A DNA stretch of 64,000 nucleotides from JBKCUI01 sp052161605 (GTDB lineage: Bacteria; Planctomycetota; Planctomycetia; Pirellulales; Pirellulaceae), in assembly GCA_052161605.1 (NCBI GenBank), contig CP197409.1. One strand, 5' to 3'. Positions 35,901 to 50,900 of this stretch are shown here, piece by piece. The translations under genes and the position numbers were made by a program. A model generated the notes under the pieces. It saw only the letters and a list, made by a program, of their open reading frames with translations, had not been told where the DNA came from and did no database searches. Numbering within the stretch: the first letter of the stretch is position 1; every line of letters starts with the position of its first letter.

Positions 35901-38900
35901 AGCGGATCGGTCGGCAGAACAGTGACGAGTATGGAATCCTCAGCCACCAAGCCATCGCTCAAGTCGGTGATACGAACGCTCACTCGATAGGCACCTGGGA
36001 AATCAGGAACCAAGGAGCCAGGTTCTTGCCAAGCGTAGCCCAGGCTCACAGTGGAATTAATGACTTCGAAGGACTGGTCGTAAACACCGTCGCCATTCCA
36101 ATCGACTTCAACCCGCCAGATGTCGTTGGTGTGATTTCGGACTACATCGATCCAAGACGCAACTTGGCCTTCGAGCACATTGCGATCGCCTGCTAGGTCG
36201 ATTGCAGGGCCAGCAATCGCCATGGAAGCACTGGTGCGATCGGCGAATGCAAATGGCTGGTCACTGCTGTCGGTACCGCGCATTTCGAGCGTCGCAAGGT
36301 ATAGTCCGTCGTCGTCGGGTAGGAAATCATGCGCAACAGCAAGTTGAGCGAGCGAGATCGAAATCGATGTCCATTGACTTACGGACTGAATCGAACCGAA
36401 GGAATCCTCTACCAACCAGCGATACTCCCAAGTCGAAGCGTTCGCTGGACGAGTCAACGTACCATTAAACTGAACGGGAGACCCTTCGGAACCCGCGATC
36501 GCTTGGCCAGCATCAACGTAGGTCATCGAACCGATGTTACCTGCCGCGTAGATCTCACCAATGCCCAGATTCAACTGTTGGCTAGTTGGAAGCGTTCCGC
36601 TTCCCGGCGCTGGCCCAACGGGTTGAATCCATTGTTGACCTGGATTGAGTCCCGGAATCACGAAGCGTCCTGACGAATCGGACAAGAAGATTTCGCCGCT
36701 GTCCATCTGACCGTCATTGTTCAAGTCAACGAAGATCGTGGCGCCCTCGAGCGTTGGCTCATCACCGTTTCGAGTTCCATCGCCATTGAGATCTTCAAAA
36801 CGTGTTCCCTCAACGAGTGCCGTCCCGACAGTCACCGTGAAACGCTGATCGGAAGAACGACCTTGAGACGTGCCCGCTGTCATTGAACCATCGGTAGCCG
36901 TCACAATGAGTGAAACGTTCCCCGAATAACCCGGTGGCGGAGTCACGATAACGTTGGAGCCCGACATGGTGGCCAACACCGCTGGATCATCTGACGAAAC
37001 CGAAAGACTAACGGTATCACCGTCAGCATCGGCCGCCGTGACGGGAATGACCAAAGAGTTGGTGATATATGCGACATCGTTTCGCATTAAACTGATCGTG
37101 GTAGCTCGGCCTTGACCTCCAAGGACATCGGCTCCAACTGTTATGGAAATGGGTGCAGACGGGGTCGCAGGTTCAGGTACAAGCGTCACATAGACTTGTC
37201 CCGGATTGAACTGTGCGAGGACTTGGTCTACGCCGCTACCGCCAAAGCGGGCGTCGTTTTGCCATCCCCCGACAATCAAGTTAGTAAGAGGATTGTTGCC
37301 AATACCTAAATGAGGACTATCCCACGAAATCTGCGACAGATTCGCCACAAGGATCATGTCGAAGCCAGGGTAGTTATAACCCCAGCCGCTATCTAACCGA
37401 ACGGCAGCGAACGCTACATTCTCCGGTGCATTTCCAAGAATCAACTGCTCTGAGAAGATCTCGTTTGCGGAATGAGGAAGTAGACCGTAAGCCTCTGCTC
37501 CACCCACGAGATTCGGAATATTGGGAGTATTCGTCAACGTGAACGGATTGGCCGATCTTACGATGGTGTTGTTGAGTGCGGCACCAGTCGGATTCACTGT
37601 AGGCGCGACTCCCATCCCACTCGTTCCGGATTGAGCGTTGCCGACAACGACCAACCGTCCTGCTCCGCCTGAAGCGGCTCGTGCCGTTGATGACCACCCA
37701 TGCACCCCACCTAACCCGCCCGAAATGTTCACGGTAGAGCCAAGTGTGTTAATGACTGATCCAGATAACTTAATCGTTCCGCCGGCACCACCCGCACCTC
37801 CTGCACCAGAGCCACCGGCACCTCCGGTTCCTCCGAATCCGCCGTCACCACCCGTACCACCGGTCGCGCCTTGAGCTCCACCTGTTCCACTTGTACCGCC
37901 AGCGCTACCGCCAACGCCAGTTCCTCTAGAACCAGGGCCTACTCCAGGTTGTCCTACTAACCCGAAACTACCATCTCCTCCGCTGGATCGAAAGCTAGCG
38001 ATAATCGTCGAAGCCCCAAGTGCGCCGAGTTCAAATGCGCCACCGCCGGCTCCACCACTTCCGCCAGTACCGCCAGCACCGCCAGCACCACCGGACGCGC
38101 CGTGTCCCCCCGTTCCTCCGGTGCCACCCGATCCACCAAAGAGCCCCGTTCCAGCGGCGCCTTGTCCGCCACCGCCACCGCCGCCGCCACTTCCGCCGCC
38201 ACCCCCGCCCATACCGCCGCCGCCACCACCTCCCGCGCCACCACTGCCACCACCGGTCAATAAAAATATGTCCGCGGAATTGCCAGGATTGAGTCCTGCT
38301 CCAGGTAAAGTTGTCGACGCATTACCGCCCACTTTTCCATTTGATCCGTCACCAGCCTTGCTGGGCTTATTCGGCGTTGTGGGATTGGCTTGAATACTTC
38401 CAGACACATTATTACGGCTACCACCAGTCCCGCCGCTGCCGGAAGCACCGGCGGTTCCACCGCTTCCAAATGTTTCAGTACCAGAGTTTTGGCCGCGTGC
38501 CCCTCCTGCACCTGCAGCGCCTGCACCGGTTGAGTTACCCGATCCTGCGCCACCTGTGTTGCCAGAAACTCCATTGCTACCCAGCCCACCACCGTTGCCA
38601 CTTTGGCCAACAGTTCCAGGACTGCCATTATTGCCGGTACCCGTACTGAAGCCAGTAGCAAAATTGCGACCGTTTCTCCAAAGGTATTGGTTCGGGATTG
38701 ACACCGGGGTCGATGAGATCCCGGGGCCGGACACTCGAACATCTAGTCGTTCAAATCCAGTAGCTTCGAAATATCTAACTGTAATTGCGTAATAAGTACT
38801 ACTGCTAAGGGAAACCGTTCCAGAGGTATTATGTGGAGCGGTCCCGTTGCCAATCGTCACTCCAGATACTGTAAGAGTCCCGCCATCATCGGAATGCACG

Positions 38901-41900
38901 GAAAATGTATAATTGCCGGTCTGTGGCGGCTTGAACCAGGCCAACTGTTCCAGTCCAAATTGATCCCCCGTCTGTCCCTGAAGCCCAAAAGTGGTTGCGG
39001 TTCGAGGATTACTGCCAATAATAGATTGTTGACTATTGTCTTGGCAAACTTGATTTGCATTTGTATATGCATAGCCCGATGCAGGCTGACATCGAACCCA
39101 GTCAATGCCTTTCGTGTTTCTAGGCCCCGATCCACCCGCACCCCCGGAACGCCCTCCAAATTGTGCGGAGCCGCCCAATCCAAAGCCTCCCCCGCCGCCG
39201 GGCGTGCTGGCCGACGCTCCGCCCACAAAGCCAGTAGAAGCCACGGATGATGCAATAAACTGTGCACCTGGATTGACATAGGTATTCCCCCCCGCGATCA
39301 CGGACAGCCGATTAGTTCCCATGATGCGAACTATGTCCGCGCCGACGTTTAGGTCGCCTTGGACATACATCGTCGAAACACCACCTTCGTTCGCATATCG
39401 GAATGGTGTTCCATAGAACACCCCGCCGGATGTGCTTCCTTGGAATTGACCAGCTTGACTGCCCATAACCAGCACGTCGTCGATGTTCCATCCACCATAG
39501 TTTACGGAACTGTCGGTCTCGCCTAGGTACCAACGAAGCTGAAGGGTATTGCCGGTAACGGGTATGCTATATTGCATATGCTGCCATCGGTCGTCGAGAA
39601 TAGCACCTCCAGAGTGCACCCACAAAGTGCTCCAGGTTCCACCGTTTACAGAGTACTCGATCCCCGCTTTATCCCAAGCTGCTGATTCTATATTCAACCA
39701 CCTTTGGAACGAAAGTTCGAGATTGGTTAAACCGGCGATGTTGAAACTGGGCGTGGTTGCATAGAAGCGACTTAAGTTGTCTGCGTAGGCACCATTCAAA
39801 TTAAAGCCAATTACGCTATTGCCGGTGGCTCCGCTCCTCGGGTCTGCGCCGATTCCATCAGTATTTGCGCCGCGACCTTGTGGAATTCCATAGTTCCATC
39901 CCGTGCTGCCACCGGTCAATGTCCACCCTGGATTTGAATCCATGTTGGCTTGGTAAGCAGCCACCTTGATTTCAACACGATTGGAATATGGCAGCATGAC
40001 AATGGTTCGGCCCGAACCATTGCTACCAGGGTTCAATTCAACATATGTCTTAAGGATCTCCATATTCGCGGAGGTTGCATTAGATACAGTTGTCAAAAAG
40101 ACACTGTCATTAAAGGTTCTGTGCTGAATCGGCCCAATAATTGGGTCGTGCGTATTACTAACAGTCCACACCCCCTCAATCAAACTTGTTTCGGTGTCAT
40201 TTACGATCGCCGCATGTCCACCCGGTCGATCGCTCTGTAGACCGGTGAGGGCAAATAAATGAGCAGCCGAATCAAGCGGATTGCGATCGATGTCTAACAC
40301 CTGCAAATTTGGCAATACGGCCCGTACCAACCGCACGGAATCCGCAGCCAAGTTGCCAAGCAATAAATCGCCGTCTTGATCTGTCAAAGCCACCGAGGCG
40401 CGGCCATCCGGGCCAATTGTGACCTTGCCGAGGCTCTCCCAGGCAACACCACCAAAGCTGGTGCTGGCCGGGGGTAGTTGTTGATTGCGCTGATATTCAG
40501 CTTGGTCAGCAACCCATACGTACTGGCCATTCACCAACTCGCGCCGCGATCCCTGCACGGACCACTCCGCTTGCGTGGTGCGACTGGCATGGGCTGGCCA
40601 TGTGACCAAGACTTCATATTCACCGGTTGGCAGGTTGGTGAATTCGTAAACCGCCGCAGCCTCACCGGAGGAACTGGCAACGATGCGATAGTCACCTTCG
40701 AAACTTCCAGGATGCTTGTCTCCCGTCCAAAGGCCAATTTCGCTATACCCAGTGTCGTGGTTATTTACAATCCACTGTCCAAGCAGTGGATTGATGTTGC
40801 TGACACGGTTGTGGGTCAGGTCGAGCCACTCGAGCCGGTCGAGCGTCGAAAGCGCCGTGATGTCAGCGATCTGATTTTCGAAGAGGTCCAATACACGCAG
40901 GAACTGCTTGTCCGCCAAGGCGGCTACGCCAGCACGTGCCGCCCACTCGCGTTCGGCCAGGATCTTGACCTGATTATCTGGTAGATTTGCGTTGCCACGG
41001 TAGATGCGGACTTCATCCATCTGGCCATTAAACCAGCCGTTGGCTGCCGTGTTACCGGTCGCTCTGACAGCGGCTTTCGAATAACCAAGCTGCCCGAACA
41101 GCAGGTTGGCCTGCCGGCTGCCTAGAGTCGTGTTCGAGCCTACCAACTGGCCATTGACGTACAACCGATGCGCATCGTTACCCGTCGGATTGTCGGTAAA
41201 CGAATAGAGCACATGATGCCACTGGTCGTCGTTGAAGTTCCCCGTTGCAGTCGAGACCGGCGCTTCGTTGTTGTACTGCGCCTTGACCGCACCGTTATGC
41301 AAGAAAACGTTCAGCCCATCGTTGCCCGCCACTGGGTTTTCCCCAGTCGACGTGAAGGAGAACAAACCGCCGGTGGCGACTGATGTTTTGAACCAGAACG
41401 AAACCGCAAAGCTCTCCGTGCCAACTCCCCAGCGATTGTCACCGCTCCGCAGCGGAATGGCCACATGAGCGTTGGTCGATGGATTGAATTGGTAAGCAGC
41501 TCGATTATCACCGTTGCTGCCAGGTGCTGGCGACGAAGAGTCTACTGAAGTGACTCCGCCATAGATAATGCCCGCAGGTGCCGCAATGCTGCTTGTGACG
41601 CTGTTCACTGCATAATTGCCTGACTTCTCATCCAGCGTATACCAGCCGAACGGCTGGAACGCGCCCGTCGACGATGAGCTGAGGAACAGATCCTGCTCTG
41701 TTGTCAGTTGATTGCCCCGCGCGCTCAACCAACGCAACTGCGACAATTCTTTCGTGAAGAGCAGATCGTACCAAGTCGACGGATCAGAGCCGCCGGTGAG
41801 ATTGTCGATGCTGACATATTCCAGGCGACTTAACCGCCCCAGCACATCCAGCGGACCCATCGGCATCGGTGGGTAGGCCTCGTTCGAGCCCGCTTGCAAT

Positions 41901-44900
41901 GGATTGCCGTCCAGGTCAATGAATCGCAGACTGCGCAGCCCGAGTTCTTTCTGTTGCTCACGCCCCAGGCGGATGCCCGGCTCGATGGTGGACAAACTGG
42001 TTATCGCCTGCCCCGCCAGCGAGAGGTACTCCAGATTCGTCGCGTATTCGAGGCCCGCCAAGGAAGTAAGGGTGTTGTATGGAGTCAGCGGGTTGTCGTC
42101 CAGTCGTCCCAGAGCGCGGAGATTCGCATTCAGTTCAACCAATGAAGTCAAATCACTAGCGAGCAACGGACGAATCTGGCGTGGGAGTCCGTCCGGCGTG
42201 GGAGCGACCAATCCCAACTGTCGGGCTACGGCTAATTCTAAAATAGGATCTGCAAAAGTGGTAATCACAAAATCGTCGGGCCAAGGCACTCGATCGCCAC
42301 GATCGTCTGGCGACACATCCGTTCGAGAATCGATATCTAGCTTCAAATCCCTAACCTCCAGCGATTCGGCAATAAAAGTATTGATCCCCGAGCCTCCGAA
42401 CAGTCGATCGTAAGAGGCACCACCCCCGATTACATTGTTCCCCAGGAAGCCACGGATTTCATCGCGATCGGTCAGTGGGTCGGCTTCGCCAACCTTGGGT
42501 GCTTCAATCTCAACAACAAACGGCAACACGCCGCGGTTTATTTCAGGAATGTATTGGTCGCCGGCATACAGCCAGTGGGATGATTCTGCGAATGGATCAT
42601 AAACTCGCAGATGGTATTTTCCTGCCGGGACGGACCTTAGGTCAATTATCGACTGTGCATGAGCACCGCCCGCGATCAATCGACCATTGGCATCGAGCAA
42701 ATCAGCCACGACTCCGTTTCGCGGAGCGGTCTGCAGGTCGAACCTCCAACTAGATGGATTGACCTGGAGTGGAGTTGGCACATTCGAGGTGACTCGCAGA
42801 GTCAGCCGCGTCTTGCCAACGGACAGAGCATCTCGAATTTCCTGGATTAGGTTGAACTCGAGTTTCGGCGATGCCCCGTTGGCAGCAAATGTTCCAGAGA
42901 TTTCGTTATGTGGCGTGACTCCGTTGGGCAATTGGGGAAGTGGTCGAAAACGACGTGCATCCAGTGCGACCGAATTTCCAAGAATCGTATCTTGAGGAGC
43001 AACGTCGGTCAGTCGTACAAATTCGGTTCCCTCTTGGTCGAGCACTTCAACTCGTACGCGACCATTATTGCCAACGCCACCATGAATATATGGCAAATTC
43101 AAAACTGCGGTTTCGATAACTGCCGTGTTTTCAAGTAAACCGATCAGATTCGATAGGTCAACTTCAATGAGGAGTTGCCCGTTATCCGTTGTTCCGCCCA
43201 GTTGCCAGTTCCCATTTAGATTAGGAGAAGCTACCAAGCCCTGGCCAGGGGTGAAGGCCCCAATGGTTCGTACGATTCGGTTCTGATAAGGATCTAATTC
43301 ACGCTCATCAGCCCGAAGTCGAATGGACGCCTCATGATGATCTGTTGAGTAAAATCTTGAACCTTGGGGACGGCTAATTGGCTGAGAATTTCCCACCCCT
43401 TCAAGACGAAGCTTTACATAATCTCCAATTTGACCATCACCCAGCAAGCTGAACGAAAACCACTTCTCCGTCTCGTTCAATCCGAGTTCCGTTGACGGCT
43501 CGCCGAAGTATTGGAACGGTTGCCCATCCGGGCGTTCTACGAGAAACGACCCTCCGCGCGGAATTTGTCGGTTGGTTAGTACCTGCTCATTAGGATTCGG
43601 AGTAAAACTGGAGCCGCGCCCCGAACCGTATACTACGTAGATCCGTCCGGCATCTGAATTGGCAGAAATGCTTGCCGTGGTAATATCTGCACCCGGTGCA
43701 CCGACGATTAGGTCGCTGATCCCATCTCCATTCAGGTCGAGCCAGGGTGTCCGTGTGAGGTATCCGAATGAATCGTTTGGCGAATTGGTCTCACCGGTGA
43801 GATACCCGCTATATGCATCCATGTTGATCAAGGAACTCTCGGCATTGATACTTCCGAAAAGTGGCTTGTCTAATTGCGAACGCTGGTCGGAGCCATAATA
43901 AAGATAGACGGTGCGCGAATCGAGATCTGAGATTGCAAGGTCGCTATCTCGGTCGCCGTCGAAATTGCCGGTCGTGACTTGAAGGTTTCTCAATACCGAA
44001 GTTGGACTCGGCGTAACCAGAGGCGTATCCGAGACGCTGGCCAGGACTACGTTCCGCCGGTTCACACGTCCTTGAGTCGGGTTAAATACATTGTTATTCA
44101 AGGCCTCCGTTCCGCGGACGTACTCTGCTGAACCACCCAAAACAAATACCGAACCGATACTATTGTTGGCTCCTCCTTCAATGGTATTGCTGTCGTTCGC
44201 CGACAACTCGATACCTCGTACAAAACCAAAATCCGCATAGCCATCTTGATTCACGTCGCCTGTCGCAAACACAGTCGACCCAAGCCCTCTTCCCTGCCAC
44301 ACAGCATTTGCCACACCAGTTAAATTATGGGGTTGCTGCGCAGTGCCTAAGGCGCCGGACAATATCGGCTGAAGCGTTGAGTTGGTTGTTGTCGGGCCGC
44401 CAAGCATCAAGTAGACCCGTCCAAAGCTTTTGGTTTGATCAACCTGCCCGTCTGGCATCAATCCGTAAACTGCGTAGTTGGCATCGCCAATCAATAAATC
44501 TTCAAATCCGTCGTTATTCACATCGCCAATCGATGTCACTACAAGTCTGCTGCTCGTCGGAATTGGAGCACCTTGGCCGATTGGGTTGGTAAGATCCAGT
44601 CTATTGGTTAAGTCCGTTCCAAACCGTTGATACGCGTGGGCTTGGGACAGATCTGTGCTTGCGGAGGCAAGATCAGCACCATTGAAAACGTATCCAATGG
44701 TTGAAGTAGCAATTCCATTCTCTGAAGCGGACGCACGCCGGAAGATAAACAACTCATCTTTGCCATCAGCGGGTTTATTATCGGAATCCCCTGTCCAATC
44801 CAATATCGCGATCTGTAGATCGTTTATCGTTCCTGCGAAATTGCTTTTGGCAACTTGAATCAATCGATTGTGCGACTCAATTTTACGTTCATTGATTTGG

Positions 44901-47900
44901 CCGCCCTTGACGATTCGGATCTCAAAATAGCCACTCGCTGGATTACTCTCGTCCGTATCTTTCAAAAAGACTAGATCGACGGCTTGTTGGCCGTCGACGT
45001 TTACCGAATTCAACAGTCTTCCAGAGCCAACGAAACGTCCAAGACTTGCATCGATAATCACATCGGCTCGGCCTTGCACACGGAAAGAATCCTTCTGCGC
45101 AAGGAAGTCATTCTGATTGTCGAACTTCCACTCGTGACTCCATTGGTCACCACGCATCAATACATGTCGGCTATCGGATCGTTGCCACGACTCGATACGT
45201 GATAGAGTCGCAGGATCCACAGGTCCAAGCAACAAATAGTTGTCGCCGAAATGTGTGGTAACGACAAAATCCGTGATTCCATTGCCGCGGAAATTTCCGA
45301 TCGCTTCGATGCTTTTGAGTTGATCACCATCGGCGAGGCCTTCGAGCGCAAACGAATTCTCGAGAATATTGGAACTGTCATCCCGTCCGCCAGGAAGATC
45401 TACCCCAGCGTGAATCGAAGCCGCTTTGGTGAATCGATGCTCGCCAATTCCTGCGTTTAGGAGCTGCACTGGTTGTCCATCGAGGGTGAACAAGTAGAAC
45501 TTTGTCTTCTGATCTACATCGGAGGATTCAGGTAGCAGCACTTGGTAGACGAGGTTTGTATTGAGCTGGGGAATCGATGTGGGTAATTGATTGTTCGTCG
45601 AGAGGCGAACGCGATCGCCGTCAATTAAATTGTGTGCCACCAGGGAACGGAACGAATTATCGCTGGCTACCGCAGTGATCGCAGTGCTGCTTGGCCGCGC
45701 GAAGTCGTTAAACAACGGTAGATTATAGAATACCGATCGCTGTGAATCCCTTGTTCGATAGTCCAAAGGAACAACCGTGACTATTGCGGGATTTGTATCG
45801 AGCGGAGTATTGTTGCGAATAAATGCATTATCAATTTCCGCGACGAGGCTCGGGTTGGAAAAGTCCAATTTGTTGCCAAACAACCAATCCCGCTGGTTAC
45901 TGCCAATGATCAAATCGTCCCCGCCTCCCCCGGCGACAAATGCGCCGACGCTGCCTGAAGTTGAGGTGGTTCCGACGATGGTTTCTGAGCCCGCACCACC
46001 AAGAATCAGGTTAGTTCCGCTCCCTCCGACTAAATACATTCGCTGGAACGCGGCAGCACCAGCAACCAAATCACCAGAGGATATTCCCCACGCTTGCCCA
46101 TTCAGAACATGGCCTGGATCGAGTCGAATGACGTCTTTGCCACCTCGCGTGTCAATTACGGTCCTGTCAATGTTTTCGGTGCGGAAAAAGCTATAACGCT
46201 GTAGCCATTCACCGTCTTCATAAGCAAATCGTTGTGCCCCCGCGTTGTAGACCAGATTGGAAATCTTATGCCTACCCAGGAAGCGATCATATCCTGCCAT
46301 GACGTAATCTCGATCGCCTGTTGAGTCATGACCAAGGAAATAAACTTGGTTGAATCCGTCGCCTCCAATGAATAAGTCACTATTGCCCGTATCAACCGGG
46401 CGTCCGTCTTGAAGAGGTAGGAAGTCAGGGACGACTAAGAAAATATTGTCACCTGGGCCTCCGACCAGAAGGTCTTCGGACTGATTATCATATCCTCCCC
46501 AGAGAACATCGTTTCCGGGGCCACCAAAGATCCAGTCCTCGCCAGGACCTCCCATGAGCCGATCATCGCCCGCTCCGCCGATAATTACATCTCGTCGTAT
46601 AGGCCGAGGCGTCCCGAGATTGCGAATCTCAGGTCGCCCCATCGATTCGGATACTCTGCGTTTGGGCCCCGTTGCCGAAAATAGCTCGAAGTCATGCATG
46701 CCGTCGCCAACTACTTTCACGCGGTAGTTGCCAGCAGCCAAGCCAAGAAGATCGATGGTTGCAGTGGGATCATCCGAAGCGGTACTAATCTCTTGTAGAA
46801 CCTTCCCCGCTTGATTAATCAGTTGGACTGTTAGCTGATTTGTTGTAGTCGGAACCGAATTGTTACCACCACTAAACGCCGTTACCCCTAATCCTTCTCC
46901 GAGCGTGGCCTGTTCGTCGAGGGTAAATTCAAACCACCTTTCGAAAACAGTTGAACCGCTTGGTTGCACCACCGGTGAAAGTGTAGACGGGAAATTCCGC
47001 AGTAGCCCAAGTTGTCCGGTTTTAAAGGGATCAACAATCGTCCCCGTTCCCGACAAAGCGACAGGTAAATCAAATCGCAGATCGTATCTTGCGGTACCAG
47101 TACTGGTGATTCTCAGGAAGTATTCGCCTGCGGTGAAACCACTCAAAGAGGCGAGATCGAGCGTCCGGCTAGGATTTGCCGCAGACGTTACACCGTTCCA
47201 CAGTACAGATGTTCCGTCCAGGGCCACAAGGGCGAGTGTCACTTCCGCATTAGCGGACTTGGAATCCAGGGAAATCGTTCCAGTGTTCGAGGGTAGCATT
47301 AGTCGGAACCAATCACCCTGCTGAGCGCGAACCCCACTGGGTAGTGTCAAGTCGATTAACGAATCTCGCGACTGTGGTGAGTGAATAACATAGGCGGAGG
47401 TTGGCGAGACGTTGGCCGCAGCTCCCGATTCGAGCTTGTCAGCCGAACTCGCAAACTGCCAGTCAATTGAGTATTCCGCAGCCTTGTTGCTGGTGATGCG
47501 AACCAAGTACGATTGCCCAACCTCTAAGTCCAACGTACCGAGATTTATGGCGTTCGCCGTCGTCGCCAGGACAGTTCGATTCTCGTCATCAGTGATCAGA
47601 GCCATCTGCAAATTCGGTTGGCTCTCTCGGAAGGATGTCGCTCGAATCGTAAGATGATCGCCAGGGCGTGGTTGAACATTAAGAGTGAAGCGATACCAAT
47701 CGATATCCTTAGAAATGTCGATCTCCGTGGAATTGGTATCGATCGTCAGACCTCGTATGGATGTGTCGCGAGCGATAGACTGGAAGTCGAAGGGATGCTC
47801 TTCCGAGTTGCGATTTGCGATCGGGTCGGTACGATCTGGAAGGACGTAGAAATCTGACTCGATCACCACGACATCATCGCCCGCTCCCGCGTCGATCCAT

Positions 47901-50900
47901 ACTGATTTCTGTACCTCTGGCCTGACTCGCACGGAATCATTGCCGCCGAGAGTGTCGATCAGAATGGCCAGGAAGTCGCCTTCTGGAGGAAGAACTGTGC
48001 CCACAATGTCCAGTGTGCGATTGGCCGCAGATTGAGCGTCCGAAGTGGTTTGGCGTGGTGAACGACGTAGCAACCGGCCCGTTGCACGATCGTACTCATA
48101 TCGCAATCCCTGAGAATCGACGAATTGATCATCGTCCGTGATGGATTGTTGGCCACCAAGTTGAGCATCGGTTGCATTTCCACCACTCAACTTGCTGCCC
48201 TGATGCTTTCCAACGGCACTAAAATTCGTCCAAACCCAGATGTCGCCGTCGACTGCAATCCAATGCCGCCCGTACAGAGGATTTGCTGTATTGGAATTGT
48301 ATCCGACGATAACTTCGTTACCGTCGTCGTTCAACCCAACATTGGGACCGACGTACCACACGGCATCGGTCTGTTTTGCATATTCCTTCCAGGCATTGTT
48401 TGTCTCGTAGGGAGCATCGCCTTGTCCAAACAGGTTGCCTTTGGCCGTGAACAATCGGTCGCCGCTTAGCCCACTAGGGATACTATCTGTTCCGTATTGC
48501 GAGTCGAATTGCACTCTTTGCGAGCCGCTAAGTTCACCACCGCCATTTCCGTAAAGGAAATCCAGTCCCGTTCCACCGTATAGGTAGTCCGGCAGATGGC
48601 TGGTGCTTCCCAGCATCCGGTTTAGACCAGTGTCTTCAAGAGTGTATGATCCGCCGCCATCGTTGTCGTGCAGATTTCCCTGAAGATCGACGAACACGCC
48701 GAACTGACCGCCGTTGCGTGGATCCCGTGACCAAGCTGATAACAAGTTGCCTCCGGCTCCACCGATCAAGTCATCATTGCCCGCCCCACCATAAATCTGA
48801 TTGAAGTCGTTGTAGGGATCGCCGTTAAAGTAGTCGCCATAAATGCGATCGTCACCAGCGTATCCAAAAAGAATGTCGCTGCCAGGCCCGCCGTCAATAT
48901 GGTCACGGCCTGGAGAACCTTTGACCTTGTCATTCCCCGGTCCACCGCCTAACACGGTTAACCACTGCGTGACCGACCCGTTCGAGGTGAGAGCTTGAGA
49001 CTCGATTTCCTCAACGAATTGGGCACTTAGGTCGGCGTGGATGAGGTCATCCCCCATCAGCCCCGCAATGTGGAATTGTTGAATGGTTGAATCAAGGGAA
49101 ACGACAAAACCAGGTTCTCCCGGTCCGGATGAGCCGTCGTAGCGGATTCCATCAGCCCACCGCACGGCGGGATTGACCAGATCACCAGTTTCATCGCGCT
49201 CACGTGCAGCGTTGTAAATCACCCTCAATTGACGAACTTCGTTTCCATTACCGTCGTTAATCAACTCATCGCGGATCGTAATGTCGTCGTGGAACATTGG
49301 TCGACCGGATTCATCAAAGGTCTTATCACCCTCGATCAGCAGCATATTGAAACCCAGGTCGAGTCGTGTGTTTGAGGTGACCCACTGCAATGCACTCACG
49401 TCGAAGAACGGACCGGTGTTGAGAGTGTCCCCACCAAAACTGGTGTATCGACTATCTGCCCCGACCACGAAAGTGTCGATACCAGATCCGGCATGTAAGT
49501 TGTTTCTCCCAGACAAGCCCTCCAGCCAGTTGCTGCCACCGACAGCATCCAGGTAATCGTCGCCTCCACCGCCAAAAAGTTGATCGCTACCGATCCCACC
49601 AAACAGCCAGTCACCGCCACCATCCATGGCCGAATTTGTGCCGCGGGCATACAGCGGGCCGTTCAAATAATCGCCATGCAGATAATTATTCCCACCCGCG
49701 CGTGCGTCCAGGATATCGCGTCTCAAATTACCGTACAGCAAGTCATCGCCACTGCCACCAATCAGGTGATCGCCCCACAGGAGACTTTCGACGGCGTTTT
49801 CATATCCTGCATAGGCATAGAGAGTGTCATTGTCGGCACCACCCCACAGACGTTGTCCAACTTGAGAACCAGTGGCATCTCCCGCGTCACCGAACAGTAA
49901 ATCATCACCACTATCGCCGTAAAGTTGATCAATTCCCGCTCCACCACGGATAATGTCATGTCCCTTGCCACCGCGAATAATGTCGTCACCACCGCCACCT
50001 AGCAGACGGTCATCTCCTTCACCACCGTCGATGTAGTCATGCCCTTCTTCGCCATCGATGAAATCATCATTGTTTCCTCCAAACAACCAGTCGGTGCCGT
50101 CACCACCGTAGATCTCATTGCGGCCATCATCGCCGTGAGCTGACCCATCTAAACTGATTGAAACAAGGATTGCCGGCGTAATGAGCGGCGGTTGATAACT
50201 TTGTCTGCTCGGAATTACACCTTGAACGGGATACGTTGCAGCCAACGATGCAGCAAATGCTTCGGCCTCCTCGAAGCCTTGCGGCAGCACGAACTGGCCC
50301 GGATTCCACGAGTTGCCTTGCCATGCAAAAGCGTCAAAGCCGCTGCTGGCCATAGGATTGAAATGGTTCACCCAGGAAAATGTGGTTTGAATCTGATTCC
50401 ACGTTGGGACCGCTGTGTAGTTACCGATTCCCCAACCCAGTAGTTGCTCAGGGGGCAAACCGCCCCAAACTAGATCTTCGCCATCACCACCATCCAGGAT
50501 ATCGTTCCCGCGACCACCAATGATCAAGTCACGACCGCCGCCGCCGCGAATCGTATCGTCCCCGTCCCCGCCAATGAGGATATCGTCGCCAGGACCGCCG
50601 ACGATCAGGTCTTTGCCGCTGCCCGTTTGCACAAAGTCGTTTCCGGCTCCGGCATAGATCACGTTGTCGCCGCCGGGAGAGAAAATCCGGTCGTTGCCCG
50701 CCCCTGTCGTGATCGAATCATTACCAAAGCCAGTGACGACCTCGCTGTCGCCATCCCCTGCTTCAATGACGTTATTTCCTTCGCCAGCATGAATGATTTT
50801 CACGCCGTGTCCAACCATGATCGTGTCGTCGCCAGCGCCGGTAGTAATGGTGACATTGGCATTACCGACTTCGACACGATTGGTGCCCTCACCCGCATGA

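Noticed and set aside
38020..38393. Proline-rich plus-strand frames such as a PPPPPP-containing 90-residue ORF
   Set aside because: They are the reverse strand of the glycine-rich stretch (GGN read as NCC), not a real proline-rich protein.
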